The position numbers and the translations under genes are program-made. Shown here piece by piece: positions 17,326 through 26,038 of a stretch of 64,000 nucleotides of DNA. The stretch's first letter is position 1. The number at the start of each line of letters is the position of its first letter. Source of the stretch: Armatimonadota bacterium (GTDB taxonomy: Bacteria > Armatimonadota > Fimbriimonadia > Fimbriimonadales > Fimbriimonadaceae); assembly GCA_017303935.1 (NCBI GenBank), contig JAFLBD010000002.1, positions 711,154 to 775,153 on the forward strand. Reading direction: 5' to 3'. The notes beneath the pieces were generated by a model. It made no database searches. It was given only the letters and a program-made list of their open reading frames with translations, and was not told the DNA's origin.

Positions 17326-20082
17326 ATGGACCTAAAAAGTACGCTAAATCTCCCTAATCCGGACTTCACAATCCCAATGAAGGCCGATCTCGCCAAGCGC
17401 GAGCCAGAGATTTTGGCGTCCTGGGATCTCGCCGAAATCTACAACGCGATTCAAAAAGCTCGCGCGGATGCACCGGTTTTCGTCTTCCACGACGGCCCAC
17501 CCTATACCAACGGACCTATCCACGTCGGAACCGGAATGAACAAGATTCTCAAAGATTTTGTGTTCAAGAGCCGGACAATGATGGGTTATCGCGTCCCGTT
17601 AGTGCCCGGATTTGACAACCACGGCCTGCCGATTGAGCAAGCCGTGATGAAGGCTTTTCACGAGAAGAAGATCACGCCAGATTTGCCAACTCTGCGTCAA
17701 GCCTGCAGAGATCATGCTGCCAAATACATCGAATTGCAGACGCAGCAATTCAAGAGATTGGGCACTTTTGCGATGTGGGACAAGCCGTATCGAACAATGG
17801 ACTTTCGGTTCGAAGCGGCAATCGTTCGTGTTTTCAAGCGGTTGGTGGAAGCGAATCAAGTCTATCGCGGACTGAAGCCAGTGATGTGGTCGCCAACAAG
17901 CAGGACCGCCTTGGCCGACACCGAAATTGTTTATCAAGACCACACGAGCAAGTCGATCTTCGTTCGATTCCCCCTGCGAGAAGATAAGAATGGTTGGTCC
18001 GAAGGACTTGAAAATGTTTTTTGCATCATCTGGACGACCACGCCATGGACGATCCCGGCCAATCTCGGCGTGGCGTTCCACCCAAGCCTTGAGTACGTGA
18101 TCTTCAAATCTGGAGACGCGCACTACGTCGTGCAAAAGGACCTTTACGAATCCGTCACCACCCAGCTCGGCATGCAGGATGCCGAGATTGTTCGGACCTT
18201 GCTCGGGGCATCGTTTGAGTACTCCACGTTCAAGCATCCGATCTTTGATCGCGACTCGCTAGCGATGATGGCGATGTACGTCACGACCGAAGATGGAACT
18301 GGCGTCGTTCACACCGCTCCTGGTCACGGCCGCGAGGACTTCATCACTGGCGCAAAGTACGGACTGCCTGTGCTCTGTCCGGTGGATGAGCGCGGGGTTC
18401 TCACTAGCGAAGCGGGCGAGTTTGAAGGCGTGAGCTACAAAGATTGCGATAAGGTGGTCGTCGATCGGCTTGCCGAAGTTGGAAATCTGCTCAAATCCGA
18501 TGACTATTCGCACAGCTATCCGCACGCCGAGCGGGATGGTAAGCCCGTGATCTTCCGCGCAACCGAGCAATGGTTTGTTAGCATGGAAGACAACGATCTT
18601 CGGAAGAAGATGATGGAGCAGATCGACTCCGTCGATTGGCATCCAGATTCGGCAAAGGGCCGGATCAGCGCGATGATCGGCGGTCGACCGGATTGGTGCA
18701 TCAGCCGCCAAAGGCCTTGGGGCGTAGGCATACCGGTTTTCTACGGCGCAGAATCTGGCGCACCTGTTTTGGACCCAGCAGCGATCGAAGCGGTGGCTAA
18801 ACTCGTCGAGTCGAAAGGTTCGGATGCCTGGTACACCACCCCACCATCCGAGATCTTGCCTCAAGGGTACAAGCATCCTGTGACTGGCGAAACCGAATTC
18901 CGAAAGGAAGTGGACGTTTTTGACGTTTGGTTCGACAGTGGATCATCAAGTCTTGCTGTCTTGGAAGGTGACGTCTATCCTGAATGGAAGGAGCGATGGC
19001 CCGCCGACCTGTATCTGGAAGGCAGCGATCAGCACCGCGGTTGGTTCAACGTCAGCATGATCATCGGCACCGCTCTGAAGGGCGAAGCGCCGTACCGCGA
19101 AGTCGTGACGCACGGCTTTGTAAACGATGAAAAGGGCCAAAAAATGAGCAAACGACTCGGAAACGTCATCGATCCGGTCGAAGTTTGCGATTCATTGGGC
19201 GCCGACGTACTCCGGTACTGGGTGGCCAGCGTTGATTACACAGAAGATGTCGGTTGCGGTCCAACTTTGCTCGCGGCGGCAGGAGAGGGCTATCGGTCGA
19301 TCCGAAACACGCTAAGGTTCCTTCTAGGCAATCTGTATGACTTTGATCCGACTAACGCGCCCGAGTTGCTTGAGCTCGATGAATGGATCATCGAACAGAC
19401 CGAATTGCTGGCTGTAGATGTCGTGGAATCGTACAAGTCCTACGAGTTCCGAAAGGCGCTGACGGCCATCGCCGACTTCTGTGCGAAGAAGATCTCCGCG
19501 TTCTACCTGGATGCGATCAAAGACCGGATGTATTGCGACGCGGCGGATTCAGCAACGCGGCGTAGCGGTCAATGGGCGTGCTATCAGGTACTTCGAAAGT
19601 TGATCTTGTTGGCTGCGCCAATCTTGCCATTCACGAGTGAAGAAACCTTTTTGCGGCTTCCAGGCGCAAAGCTGGATTCGGTCCATGTCGATCTTTTTGA
19701 ACTGCCATCCGAAGAGCGATTGGCTCAGATCGAGGCTTCCGATCTGCAAGTTCGATACGCTCGACTGATCGAATATCGCGCATCTGTGTTCGCTCTTTAC
19801 GAAGAGTGGAAAAAGTCGAGCGAGATCAAGAACAACCAGCAAGTTCTGGTCGACATCACGGATTCCGAGGAGAATATTGCCTTCCTGCGCAGTTTTGACC
19901 CGAGCGAGCTTGCCAACCTGTTCAAGTTCAGCTGGTTGCAGCTTCATGTGGGCAATCAGTCGTTTGCGTTTAGCGCCTCGCCTTATGCGCAGTGCGAGCG
20001 GTGCAAGCTCTATCGACCTGACGTTGCAGAGGTGAACGGTCACCTGCTGTCGGCGCGAGATCGCGCGGTGGTGGGATGGTAG
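17326..20082 (+). CDS. ileS: isoleucyl-tRNA synthetase
   Basis: A 918-residue class I aminoacyl-tRNA synthetase that charges tRNA-Ile and edits valine. It shows DGPPYTNGPIHVGTGMNKIL (HIGH-motif region near residue 55), an editing domain with TTTPWTIPANLGVA, the isoleucine-specific DVWFDSGSS, and KMSKRLGNVIDP (KMSKS motif near 606). The C-terminal CERCKLYRP holds one Cys pair of the usual zinc site; a second pair is not evident. It is coupled to lspA by overlap. Confidence 0.97.
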   Translation: MDLKSTLNLPNPDFTIPMKADLAKREPEILASWDLAEIYNAIQKARADAPVFVFHDGPPYTNGPIHVGTGMNKILKDFVFKSRTMMGYRVPLVPGFDNHGLPIEQAVMKAFHEKKITPDLPTLRQACRDHAAKYIELQTQQFKRLGTFAMWDKPYRTMDFRFEAAIVRVFKRLVEANQVYRGLKPVMWSPTSRTALADTEIVYQDHTSKSIFVRFPLREDKNGWSEGLENVFCIIWTTTPWTIPANLGVAFHPSLEYVIFKSGDAHYVVQKDLYESVTTQLGMQDAEIVRTLLGASFEYSTFKHPIFDRDSLAMMAMYVTTEDGTGVVHTAPGHGREDFITGAKYGLPVLCPVDERGVLTSEAGEFEGVSYKDCDKVVVDRLAEVGNLLKSDDYSHSYPHAERDGKPVIFRATEQWFVSMEDNDLRKKMMEQIDSVDWHPDSAKGRISAMIGGRPDWCISRQRPWGVGIPVFYGAESGAPVLDPAAIEAVAKLVESKGSDAWYTTPPSEILPQGYKHPVTGETEFRKEVDVFDVWFDSGSSSLAVLEGDVYPEWKERWPADLYLEGSDQHRGWFNVSMIIGTALKGEAPYREVVTHGFVNDEKGQKMSKRLGNVIDPVEVCDSLGADVLRYWVASVDYTEDVGCGPTLLAAAGEGYRSIRNTLRFLLGNLYDFDPTNAPELLELDEWIIEQTELLAVDVVESYKSYEFRKALTAIADFCAKKISAFYLDAIKDRMYCDAADSATRRSGQWACYQVLRKLILLAAPILPFTSEETFLRLPGAKLDSVHVDLFELPSEERLAQIEASDLQVRYARLIEYRASVFALYEEWKKSSEIKNNQQVLVDITDSEENIAFLRSFDPSELANLFKFSWLQLHVGNQSFAFSASPYAQCERCKLYRPDVAEVNGHLLSARDRAVVGW

Positions 20083-20597
20083 GTTCGCGCCGCTTCCCGA
20101 CGGTCTTTCTCTCCGTATTCGTCGGATTTGTCGTGTTAGATCAGCTCATCAAGGCGTGGTCGCGCAACACTGCGTTCGGCGAAGGGCACGTGTTCAACGC
20201 GCTCTGGCCAAACGTTTTTGAACTCAAACTGGCCTATAACCACGGAATCGCGTTTGGTTTGTTCCAAGGCTTCGGAGTGGTGTTTGCACCGATTGCGATT
20301 TTGATCGCGGGCTATGCGGCATGGCATGCATCTCGGATTGACCCGAGCAAGAAGCTGATGCATTTCACAATTGGGATGCTCGCAGCTGGAGCAGTGGGGA
20401 ACCTCATCGACCGAGTTTGGATGGGCAAAGTCACCGACATGTTCTGGTTTCGGCTAATCAATTTCCCTGTATTCAATCTCGCAGATGCCTGCATCACGGT
20501 GAGCGCCGTTCTTCTTGCGGTCTTGAGTATTCGCGAGAACGAGGCGCGGCGACCCGAGTCCCAGGTCCCTCAAACAGATTCGATTCCTCCGGCGTAA
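20076..20597 (+). CDS. lspA: lipoprotein signal peptidase II
   Basis: A 173-residue inner-membrane aspartyl protease that removes signal peptides from prolipoproteins. Four transmembrane segments are visible. Conserved family motifs are KLAYNHGIAFGL, GAVGNLIDRVW (first catalytic Asp near 109) and FNLADACITVSAVLL (second catalytic Asp near 138). The ATG overlaps ileS by seven bases. Lipoproteins with lipoboxes occur in the window (at 24068 minus and 49069 plus). Confidence 0.95.
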   Translation: MVGSRRFPTVFLSVFVGFVVLDQLIKAWSRNTAFGEGHVFNALWPNVFELKLAYNHGIAFGLFQGFGVVFAPIAILIAGYAAWHASRIDPSKKLMHFTIGMLAAGAVGNLIDRVWMGKVTDMFWFRLINFPVFNLADACITVSAVLLAVLSIRENEARRPESQVPQTDSIPPA

Positions 20598-20607
20598 ATC
20601 CGGATTG

Positions 20608-20709
20608 ATGAAAAATCGAAAACTGATTCTGCAATTGGCGCTCGTATTGGCTCCGGTCGTTGTGGATTGGGTCCGAAAGCGCGTTGCCCGTAAGAAAGCC
20701 GGGATTTGA
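20608..20709 (+). CDS. possible 33-residue membrane peptide
   Basis: A short frame (ATG 20608, TGA 20709) encodes one hydrophobic segment (LILQLALVLAPVVVDWV) followed by a basic tail (RKRVARKK), typical of a small single-pass membrane peptide. It begins eleven bases after lspA. No clear ribosome binding site is seen, so expression is uncertain. Confidence 0.35.
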   Translation: MKNRKLILQLALVLAPVVVDWVRKRVARKKAGI

Positions 20710-20757
20710 CCGCCATTTCATTCCATTCCGCGAGTTCCTGCTGTACATTAATGTGCA

Positions 20758-21528
20758 ATGAACAAGGGAATTTGGACTTTAGCTGCATTGGGACTGGCGG
20801 CGATCAGTGGCGCCTCGCCCTTCGCATTCGTTGCTAAGGCGACCTGGACCATCGACAACGTGGACGTGGCCACTAACGCTGAACTGCCATTTTCAACCAC
20901 TCCGTTCCCGCCGTACAGTCTGGCGATCACGCCAACCAACAAGCTGATTGCGGCCGACCCGACTGGAAACCTTTGGAATGTGACCGGACCGCCGATTCCG
21001 ATGGGTTCGACTGGATTTACTCAAATCGGCGACCTCGATTACGGAGTGGGTGGTCTGTTTGGTTTTAGCAACGCGAACCAAACGCTATTCTTCTTTGATT
21101 TGAGTTCAAGTTCAATCACCGCTTCGTGGGTGTTTCCGGCATTGGCTGCTCTCAGTATTGAAGGCGTAGCCTACCGCCCGACCGATGGCGCAGTGTTCCT
21201 TTCGGGGCACAATGGGCTGAACAACGACAAGCTGATTCAGGTGGATACCACCCTCAGCACTGCGAGCTTGATCGGGAATGTCACCATTTCGGACGCGTTT
21301 AGCTATGTTTCAGACATCGACTTTGATGCGAGCGGAAATCTGATCGCGATGAGCTGGTTCCACAGGGATTTCTACACCGTGAACACCACTACTGCGGCAA
21401 CAACATTAATCAGCTCGGGACCGCACCGCGACGCGAACGCGATGGCGATACAGTCGGTACCAGAACCTGGCACGATTGGCGCAATTGCTCTTGGTATCGT
21501 CGGGTTGTTGAAGCGACGAAAGCGCTAG
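20758..21528 (+). CDS. PEP-CTERM sorting domain protein
   Basis: A 256-residue exported protein. It has a signal peptide (MNKGIWTLAALGLAAISGAS) and a C-terminal PEP-CTERM tripartite signal: VPEPG, a hydrophobic stretch, then KRRKR. Proteins with this tail are sorted to the cell surface by exosortase, which is not in this window. The body looks like a beta-propeller or repeat fold (LDYGVGGLFGFSNANQTLFF, VSDIDFDASGNLIAMSW). Two further paralogous PEP-CTERM proteins lie at 43260-45467. Confidence 0.88.
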   Translation: MNKGIWTLAALGLAAISGASPFAFVAKATWTIDNVDVATNAELPFSTTPFPPYSLAITPTNKLIAADPTGNLWNVTGPPIPMGSTGFTQIGDLDYGVGGLFGFSNANQTLFFFDLSSSSITASWVFPALAALSIEGVAYRPTDGAVFLSGHNGLNNDKLIQVDTTLSTASLIGNVTISDAFSYVSDIDFDASGNLIAMSWFHRDFYTVNTTTAATTLISSGPHRDANAMAIQSVPEPGTIGAIALGIVGLLKRRKR

Positions 21529-22583
21529 GAATAGGTACGACCTTTCCATTGAATGCGTCCGGAACGCTTCCAACTTAGTGACCGGAAGCAGGTGTAGCCA
21601 GCCATGAGGAGAGTCAGTGGCATCAATGGCGCCGTCCAAAGTGGGCTGCGACCCACTCGGTCGACCGCGAGCTTGCTGATCACCAAAAGAGAATAGGGAA
21701 GCCACGCCATCGAGCCCGCCAAAAGCCATGCGAGCGACAGCCCAAAGAAGAATAAGCCTAGTAAGGCGGTTCCTATGTCGCTACCGGTGATAAAGCATGT
21801 GTTCTTGCTCATGCCATCGACCGCTTCTTTTAGGTTGGCGTACATCTTCACACCAAGAATCGAAGAGAGATTGGCGACCTCGACTCGGATTCCCTGCTTT
21901 GCTAGCAATCGACCGATGAGGACGTCTTCGAGCACGGCGTCCTTGAGCGTTTCATGCGGCATCACTTCAAAGTAGGTGCTCGTTTTCCAGACTTGAATCT
22001 GGCCGTTGGTGAATCTGCCGTGGCCTTTTCCCGTGAGCCTCACAATGAAAAACGGGTTGCTTGAGGCAAGAATCCACGGCACCCATCCTAGATACACTGG
22101 CTCTAGACCGTAACCTGGAAGCATGTGCGGGAAACCGGTCGTTACTGGCGCACGGCCAGCGCGAACGACGGCACCCAAGCGGTTCAAGAAATCCTTGGCG
22201 GGATAGGTATCCGCATCCAAGAAGACCATGTACTCGCCTCGGAAGTCCTCGGCGACCACTTTTGCAAGTTCGTGGCATGCGCGATTCTTTCCGGTCCATC
22301 CTGAGGGCAATGGCTCCGAAGCACGGATGACAATCGCGCCTGCTTTTGCTGCTGCAGTGGCGGTTTGATCGGTGCTTTCGTCATCGAAAACGTAGACGCG
22401 CGCCCCTTGCTGTACAAGAACGGGGACCAGCCGGGCGAGGTTTTCTTCCTCGTTGCGCGCTGGAATGCAGACAGCAGCTTCGAATGGTTGCTCACAGATG
22501 CTGGGCGGCCGCCGAAGACCAATAGCATTGCAGATGGCAATCAGCAAGAAGAAGCCGTACAGGCAGGTGAGCGCGATGACCAT
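21525..22583 (-). CDS. family 2 glycosyltransferase, membrane-bound
   Basis: A 352-residue glycosyltransferase with an N-terminal membrane helix and a GT-A catalytic domain: VCIPARNEEENLARLVPVL, DDESTDQT, FLDADTYP (DxD metal site) and LEDVLIGR. Hydrophobic C-terminal helices follow (GTALLGLFFFGLSLAWLL). The layout resembles CrtQ/HpnB-type enzymes acting on lipid acceptors, so a carotenoid or hopanoid glycosylation role is possible but not proven. An adjacent TTG at 22586 is an alternative start. It lies seven bases after the YCII gene on the same strand and converges with the PEP-CTERM gene. Confidence 0.85.
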   Translation of the reverse strand: MVIALTCLYGFFLLIAICNAIGLRRPPSICEQPFEAAVCIPARNEEENLARLVPVLVQQGARVYVFDDESTDQTATAAAKAGAIVIRASEPLPSGWTGKNRACHELAKVVAEDFRGEYMVFLDADTYPAKDFLNRLGAVVRAGRAPVTTGFPHMLPGYGLEPVYLGWVPWILASSNPFFIVRLTGKGHGRFTNGQIQVWKTSTYFEVMPHETLKDAVLEDVLIGRLLAKQGIRVEVANLSSILGVKMYANLKEAVDGMSKNTCFITGSDIGTALLGLFFFGLSLAWLLAGSMAWLPYSLLVISKLAVDRVGRSPLWTAPLMPLTLLMAGYTCFRSLSWKRSGRIQWKGRTYS

Positions 22584-22589
22584 CAACCG

Positions 22590-23276
22590 CTATTTTGGAA
22601 CAATGAAGGTGCCCTTAGCTGTGTACCAACGGTACAGCGTGAGCTTGAGCACGCCCTTACTGATCGTCGGATCTTGCGCGGTCTCCTTGAGTACGGTTTC
22701 TTGGTCGCAGTTAAAGACAAAAACGCCTCGGAGCTTGCCTTCGCTCACGAAAGGCCCAGCGATCTTGAGAATCCCCATATCAGCCATCCGATTGATGTTC
22801 GCCATGTGCCCCGTTCCCAAGGCATCTGACTCCTCTTTGCTCATCTGAAACGTGGTGTACGTTCGGCTCAGAAGACCAAACCACAGCGGTTCGAGGTCCA
22901 GAAACTTGGGGCCCTTTGCGAAGTAATTGGCCGCGGCGTACCACCGGAGTACGACCGGTTTGAGCCTGCCCGCCTTGATCGTAGGCTCGTTCGCAAGGAT
23001 CGATTTTGCTTTATCAGGCGTGCCTACGTCCATGATCACGATTCCGGCAACCTTCTTGTCTTCCAGCGGACCGACGGCCAGGGCCCTCCTTGTTTGATAC
23101 AGATTTTCAAGAAAACCAAGATGCTCCTTTTGGAGTTGTCCTGCTGCATCTGGCGACATTGGCGCCAGGTTCGACGGTCGTTCTAGCAACACGAGCTGGA
23201 GTTCCTTCATCTCGATTGGAGGGGCTGCTGGTTTTTGCTGTGTCAAAAGGACAGCGGCGGAAATTGCTGTAATCAT
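22590..23276 (-). CDS. exported protein with two YCII-like domains
   Basis: A 228-residue protein with a short signal-like N-terminus (MITAISAAVLLTQQ). It has two YCII-related domains, about residues 25-115 (LQVLLERP.. to VLRWYAA) and 130-225 (TTFQMSKEE.. to LTLYRWYT). YCII domains form small ferredoxin-like dimers of unclear function, so here a single chain could form an internal dimer. Export is unusual for the family. It is cotranscribed with the glycosyltransferase. Confidence 0.75.
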   Translation of the reverse strand: MITAISAAVLLTQQKPAAPPIEMKELQLVLLERPSNLAPMSPDAAGQLQKEHLGFLENLYQTRRALAVGPLEDKKVAGIVIMDVGTPDKAKSILANEPTIKAGRLKPVVLRWYAAANYFAKGPKFLDLEPLWFGLLSRTYTTFQMSKEESDALGTGHMANINRMADMGILKIAGPFVSEGKLRGVFVFNCDQETVLKETAQDPTISKGVLKLTLYRWYTAKGTFIVPK

Positions 23277-23309
23277 ACGGTTATGCTAGCACGACGTCTT
23301 CAAAATTGG

Positions 23310-23315
23310 TATAAT
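23310..23315 (+). promoter_or_regulatory. -10 element of tRNA-Val
   Basis: A perfect TATAAT lies 11 bases before the mature tRNA start, giving a leader of about five bases. No good -35 match is visible 17 bases upstream. Confidence 0.5.
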
Positions 23316-23326
23316 CAGGTTCCTTT

Positions 23327-23401
23327 GGTCGATTAGCTCAGTGGTAGAGCACTACAATGACACTGTAGGGGTCACAGGTTCAAGTCCTGTATCGACCACC
23401 A
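23327..23401 (+). tRNA. tRNA-Val (anticodon GAC)
   Basis: A full cloverleaf can be drawn: acceptor GGTCGAT/ATCGACC, D-arm GCTC-loop-GAGC, anticodon stem CTACA/TGTAG with loop ATGACAC giving anticodon GAC, and T-arm ACAGG/CCTGT with TTCAAGT loop. Discriminator A and an encoded CCA follow (23399-23401). It reads valine codons GTC and GTT. Confidence 0.95.
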
Positions 23402-23471
23402 TTCTTTCTTCAAAGCCTTTGGTGCAGCCAATACGACTCTCATTCACTGTCAATTGGTAAGCCAGGCTGGT

Positions 23472-24068
23472 TCAATTTTTATCAATGGAATCGTATGGTG
23501 CCACGTAGGGCTTGAACACATAGTCCTGTGATTTGACTTTATCGTGGCAGTTGATACAAGTTTTCGAATTAGATTTTTGGAAAGACCTATCGGCGTTCGT
23601 GATGTGGTAACTCCAAGTGCCTTGGTTCTTGACCATTACGGTCATCAGGATCGGAGTTGCTGTTCTGATCGCTTCAGCAGCAGAACCTTGCACGGAATTG
23701 ACATTATTTTGTAAGGAGCTTCGATCGAACTTCTCCTTAACGATGATCGTTCCGTCTGGGAATTCCACTGGCTGTTTTGACAACATTGCCTGGGTGCCAA
23801 TTGGATTGACGAATACGCGGAAAACCTTTGGAAGATGTGGGTTATCGCCAAGTTGCGCTGAATCCGGACCTTTGCATAGCATGGCGACTGCAGGCGACAT
23901 ATCTTGCGGCACTTTGGTCACTAGAGTCCATTCCCGATAACCTTCAATTTGGTTGAGATGCTTTGGCGCTGATACCGAACCGGAACTGGTACGCACTGCT
24001 ATGCAGCCCGCCAATGCCAGAGGTGCCGTAAGCACCAGCAATCTCCACAAAAAAAGTTTCTGAGTCAT
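23472..24068 (-). CDS. cytochrome P460-like lipoprotein with C-terminal CxxCH
   Basis: A 198-residue predicted lipoprotein (lipobox LALAGC near residue 21). The central region (GYREWTLVTKVPQD, HLPKVFRVFVNPIG, FPDGTIIVKEKF) matches the cytochrome P460-type fold. A single heme-c motif CINCH lies near residue 173. P460 proteins carry a modified c-type heme and oxidise hydroxylamine or bind NO; this one could be a heme sensor or redox protein at the membrane. The cross-linking lysine cannot be identified with certainty. Confidence 0.78.
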   Translation of the reverse strand: MTQKLFLWRLLVLTAPLALAGCIAVRTSSGSVSAPKHLNQIEGYREWTLVTKVPQDMSPAVAMLCKGPDSAQLGDNPHLPKVFRVFVNPIGTQAMLSKQPVEFPDGTIIVKEKFDRSSLQNNVNSVQGSAAEAIRTATPILMTVMVKNQGTWSYHITNADRSFQKSNSKTCINCHDKVKSQDYVFKPYVAPYDSIDKN

Positions 24069-24191
24069 TTCTGAATTGCTTCGAATGAACCGATGCTAAG
24101 ACCGGGTTCACTTGCAGTGTACGATTGCACTTGCCATGCTGTTACTCGAAATTGCAGAATTGGGCTAGAAACCGTCCTGGTTTGTGGTCGT

Positions 24192-24197
24192 CATAAT
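24192..24197 (+). promoter_or_regulatory. -10 element of a leaderless gene
   Basis: CATAAT lies exactly six bases before the ATG at 24204, with no Shine-Dalgarno sequence, so the transcript probably begins at the start codon. Confidence 0.45.
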
Positions 24198-24203
24198 GAA
24201 ACG

Positions 24204-24854
24204 ATGCTCACCACACTTCTTCTTGGAGCCGTTGATAACACCGAAGTCCGAACCCTCAAAGTCAACGGAATTCTCGATACCCAAGGCACCACAACCATTA
24301 CTCGCACGATTAAGCCTTATGGCGAAATGAGCTATGTGATCCATGACAATTGGGGGAAGAACGACACCTGGACAGAAACGCTGGTACAAAGCGATGCTTC
24401 GGTGTTGTTGCAGCACTCGTTCAAGTGGGTCAAGCCCAAGGGTAACAACTCTCTGTGGAGCACAAAGATTGTCGATGGAGTGGCACAGTGGCGCGCGGAA
24501 GAATACGAGGGCGAGGCCATTGAGGGTGGGTGGCGCGCGACAAAACTGTCGGCTGGCGCCGTCGGAGATGCTTCCCTGTGGTGGTGGAGCTTGGTTGCTC
24601 CGAAAACAGGCGATAAGGTCGAGCGCAATCGGTTCGTCCCAATGTTTGGCTATGAATCGGAGGTCGTCACCTATCTGGGAGATAGCGAACTGACCTTTGG
24701 TGCCACTTCGGTCAACACGCACAAAGTCCAGCGGAGCTCACCCACTCTGACCTTGATCGTATGGTTGGATGATGTGGGCATGCCGCTCCGGAGAGAATTC
24801 TATCGATCGGGGAGCTCTTCCATTCATCGCGCAGATGTCTGGGTTCAAAAGTAA
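24204..24854 (+). CDS. hypothetical protein
   Basis: A 216-residue protein rich in beta-strand pattern and tryptophan (ASLWWWSLVAPKTGD near residue 130). It has no signal peptide, membrane helix or known motif. It looks like an outer-layer or lipocalin-like beta-barrel fold, but this is a guess. The start at 24204 rather than the ATG at 24093 is supported by a -10 six bases upstream; the longer form would add a Cys-rich stretch unlike the rest. Confidence 0.65.
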   Translation: MLTTLLLGAVDNTEVRTLKVNGILDTQGTTTITRTIKPYGEMSYVIHDNWGKNDTWTETLVQSDASVLLQHSFKWVKPKGNNSLWSTKIVDGVAQWRAEEYEGEAIEGGWRATKLSAGAVGDASLWWWSLVAPKTGDKVERNRFVPMFGYESEVVTYLGDSELTFGATSVNTHKVQRSSPTLTLIVWLDDVGMPLRREFYRSGSSSIHRADVWVQK

Positions 24855-24871
24855 CATTTTTTGAAATGTTT

Positions 24872-24944
24872 CTCGACGCACCTCCCCGAGGCCACGCCCT
24901 CGCGGAGGTCGCTTCGCTCCTCCGCTCCGCCTCGGTGCGTCGAG
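24872..24944. repeat. nested GC-rich inverted repeat (REP-like)
   Basis: Outer arms CTCGACGCACC (24872-24882) and GGTGCGTCGAG (24934-24944) pair perfectly. A middle pair CGAGGC/GCCTCG and an inner pair GCGGAGG/CCTCCGC nest inside. The 73-base element resembles a repetitive extragenic palindrome or a large terminator without a U-tract. No second copy was noticed in this window. Confidence 0.6.
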
Positions 24945-25160
24945 TCTGGGGTGGTTGGGGGGCGGTCGGTGCTACTGGTGGCAGTTCGTATAGACGGCAT
25001 TGCGGATTGTAGGTGCGTCAAGTTCTGGGATTTTCAAGCAGCGGGTGTTGGATCTCAGATCTTCATCAAACTTTTGATTCCAATGGAATCCGGTCGCGTC
25101 CCGATTTTCGATTAGTTTGAACCTGAAATTTCATTTTTTCATCAAAATCCATCTTGCAGC

Positions 25161-25191
25161 TTGACAAAAGAATACTAAATAGTTATATAAT
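25161..25191 (+). promoter_or_regulatory. promoter of the first ArsR gene
   Basis: A perfect -35 TTGACA (25161-25166) is followed 17 bases later by TATATA (25184-25189) or 19 bases later by TATAAT (25186-25191). The stretch GTTATATAATCA (25182-25193) is shared with the operator of the second ArsR gene at 27090, so both may be bound by similar repressors. Confidence 0.65.
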
Positions 25192-25204
25192 CAAATGGTA
25201 ATCT

Positions 25205-25540
25205 ATGGCATCCGACAAACTGAGCCTCATCTTCTCGGCGTTGGCCGATCCGACTCGGCGAGCGATCTTGGCTGCGTTGGCCCTCGGTCCGCTTCCTGTG
25301 GGCGAGATCGCCAAGCCGTTTGACATCACGGAACCGGCGGTGATCAAGCATCTCAAGGTGCTGGAGCGGGCTGGGCTTGTGGAGACTGACCGGAAAGGTC
25401 AGACTAGGCCACGCCAGCTCAACGCTGCGCCTCTGGCCGAAGCGAATAGCTGGGTCGAACAGTATCGGCAGTATTGGGAAGCGAGCTTCGACCGCTTGGA
25501 TGCCTATCTCGATTCAATTCAATCTGGAGAACAATCATGA
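25205..25540 (+). CDS. ArsR-family regulator
   Basis: A 111-residue winged-helix regulator of the ArsR type that lacks metal-binding cysteines. The N-terminal IFSALADPTRRAILAAL and recognition region ITEPAVIKHLKVLERAGLVE are typical. The C-terminus has an aromatic helical tail (WVEQYRQYWEASFDRLDAYL) typical of the subgroup paired with AHSA1/SRPBCC proteins. The stop overlaps the start of the SRPBCC gene (ATGA), so the two form an operon. The ligand is unknown. Confidence 0.9.
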   Translation: MASDKLSLIFSALADPTRRAILAALALGPLPVGEIAKPFDITEPAVIKHLKVLERAGLVETDRKGQTRPRQLNAAPLAEANSWVEQYRQYWEASFDRLDAYLDSIQSGEQS

Positions 25541-26037
25541 AATACGAACCGTTTGTGCTCGAACGCACATTTAAAGCACCTCTGTCCCTCGTTTGGGCCG
25601 CATTGACTCAGGCTGATCATCTGGCCAAGTGGTTTGCACCGCAAGGAATCACGCCTGGTCGAAACACGATGGACTTTCGCGAAGGTGGATTCTATCATTA
25701 CGAACTGTTGACGCCGGATGGGGGAGCATTTTGGGGCCGATGGATATTCAGAGAGATCGAAGATCAAAAGCGGATTGTGAATCACGTTTCGTTCTCGGAC
25801 GAAGGTTGCGGGATTGTTGTGCATCCGATGGCTCCAGATTGGCCGCTCGAAACTCTCTCCAAGACCTCATTTACGGAAGTAGATGGAGGCACTCGGGTTC
25901 GAATTGAATGGTCGGCTATCGGCTCAAATCCGGTCGCGCTCAAAACGTTTGATGATGGCCGAGAGAGTATGACTCAAGGCTGGGGTGGCACTATGGACAA
26001 GTTCGATGCTTACCTTCAGAGCATCCAAGCGTCGTGA
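25537..26037 (+). CDS. SRPBCC/AHSA1-domain protein
   Basis: A 166-residue protein with an AHSA1-type START-like fold that forms a hydrophobic ligand cavity. Typical segments are FVLERTFKAPLSLVWAALT, LAKWFAPQG, GGFYHYEL and the C-terminal helix GWGGTMDKFDAYLQS. These proteins commonly pair with ArsR regulators and may sense or bind the signal ligand. The ATG overlaps the ArsR stop. Confidence 0.9.
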   Translation: MKYEPFVLERTFKAPLSLVWAALTQADHLAKWFAPQGITPGRNTMDFREGGFYHYELLTPDGGAFWGRWIFREIEDQKRIVNHVSFSDEGCGIVVHPMAPDWPLETLSKTSFTEVDGGTRVRIEWSAIGSNPVALKTFDDGRESMTQGWGGTMDKFDAYLQSIQAS

Positions 26038-26038
26038 T

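Larger units (their letters stand above)
24855..25204. other. 350-base gene-free stretch
   Basis: No credible gene is present. A 7-bp hairpin (AACATTT/AAATGTT, 24853-24870) overlaps the end of the upstream gene. A nested GC-rich inverted repeat occupies 24872-24944. The rest is unremarkable until the ArsR promoter at 25161-25191. Confidence 0.6.
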
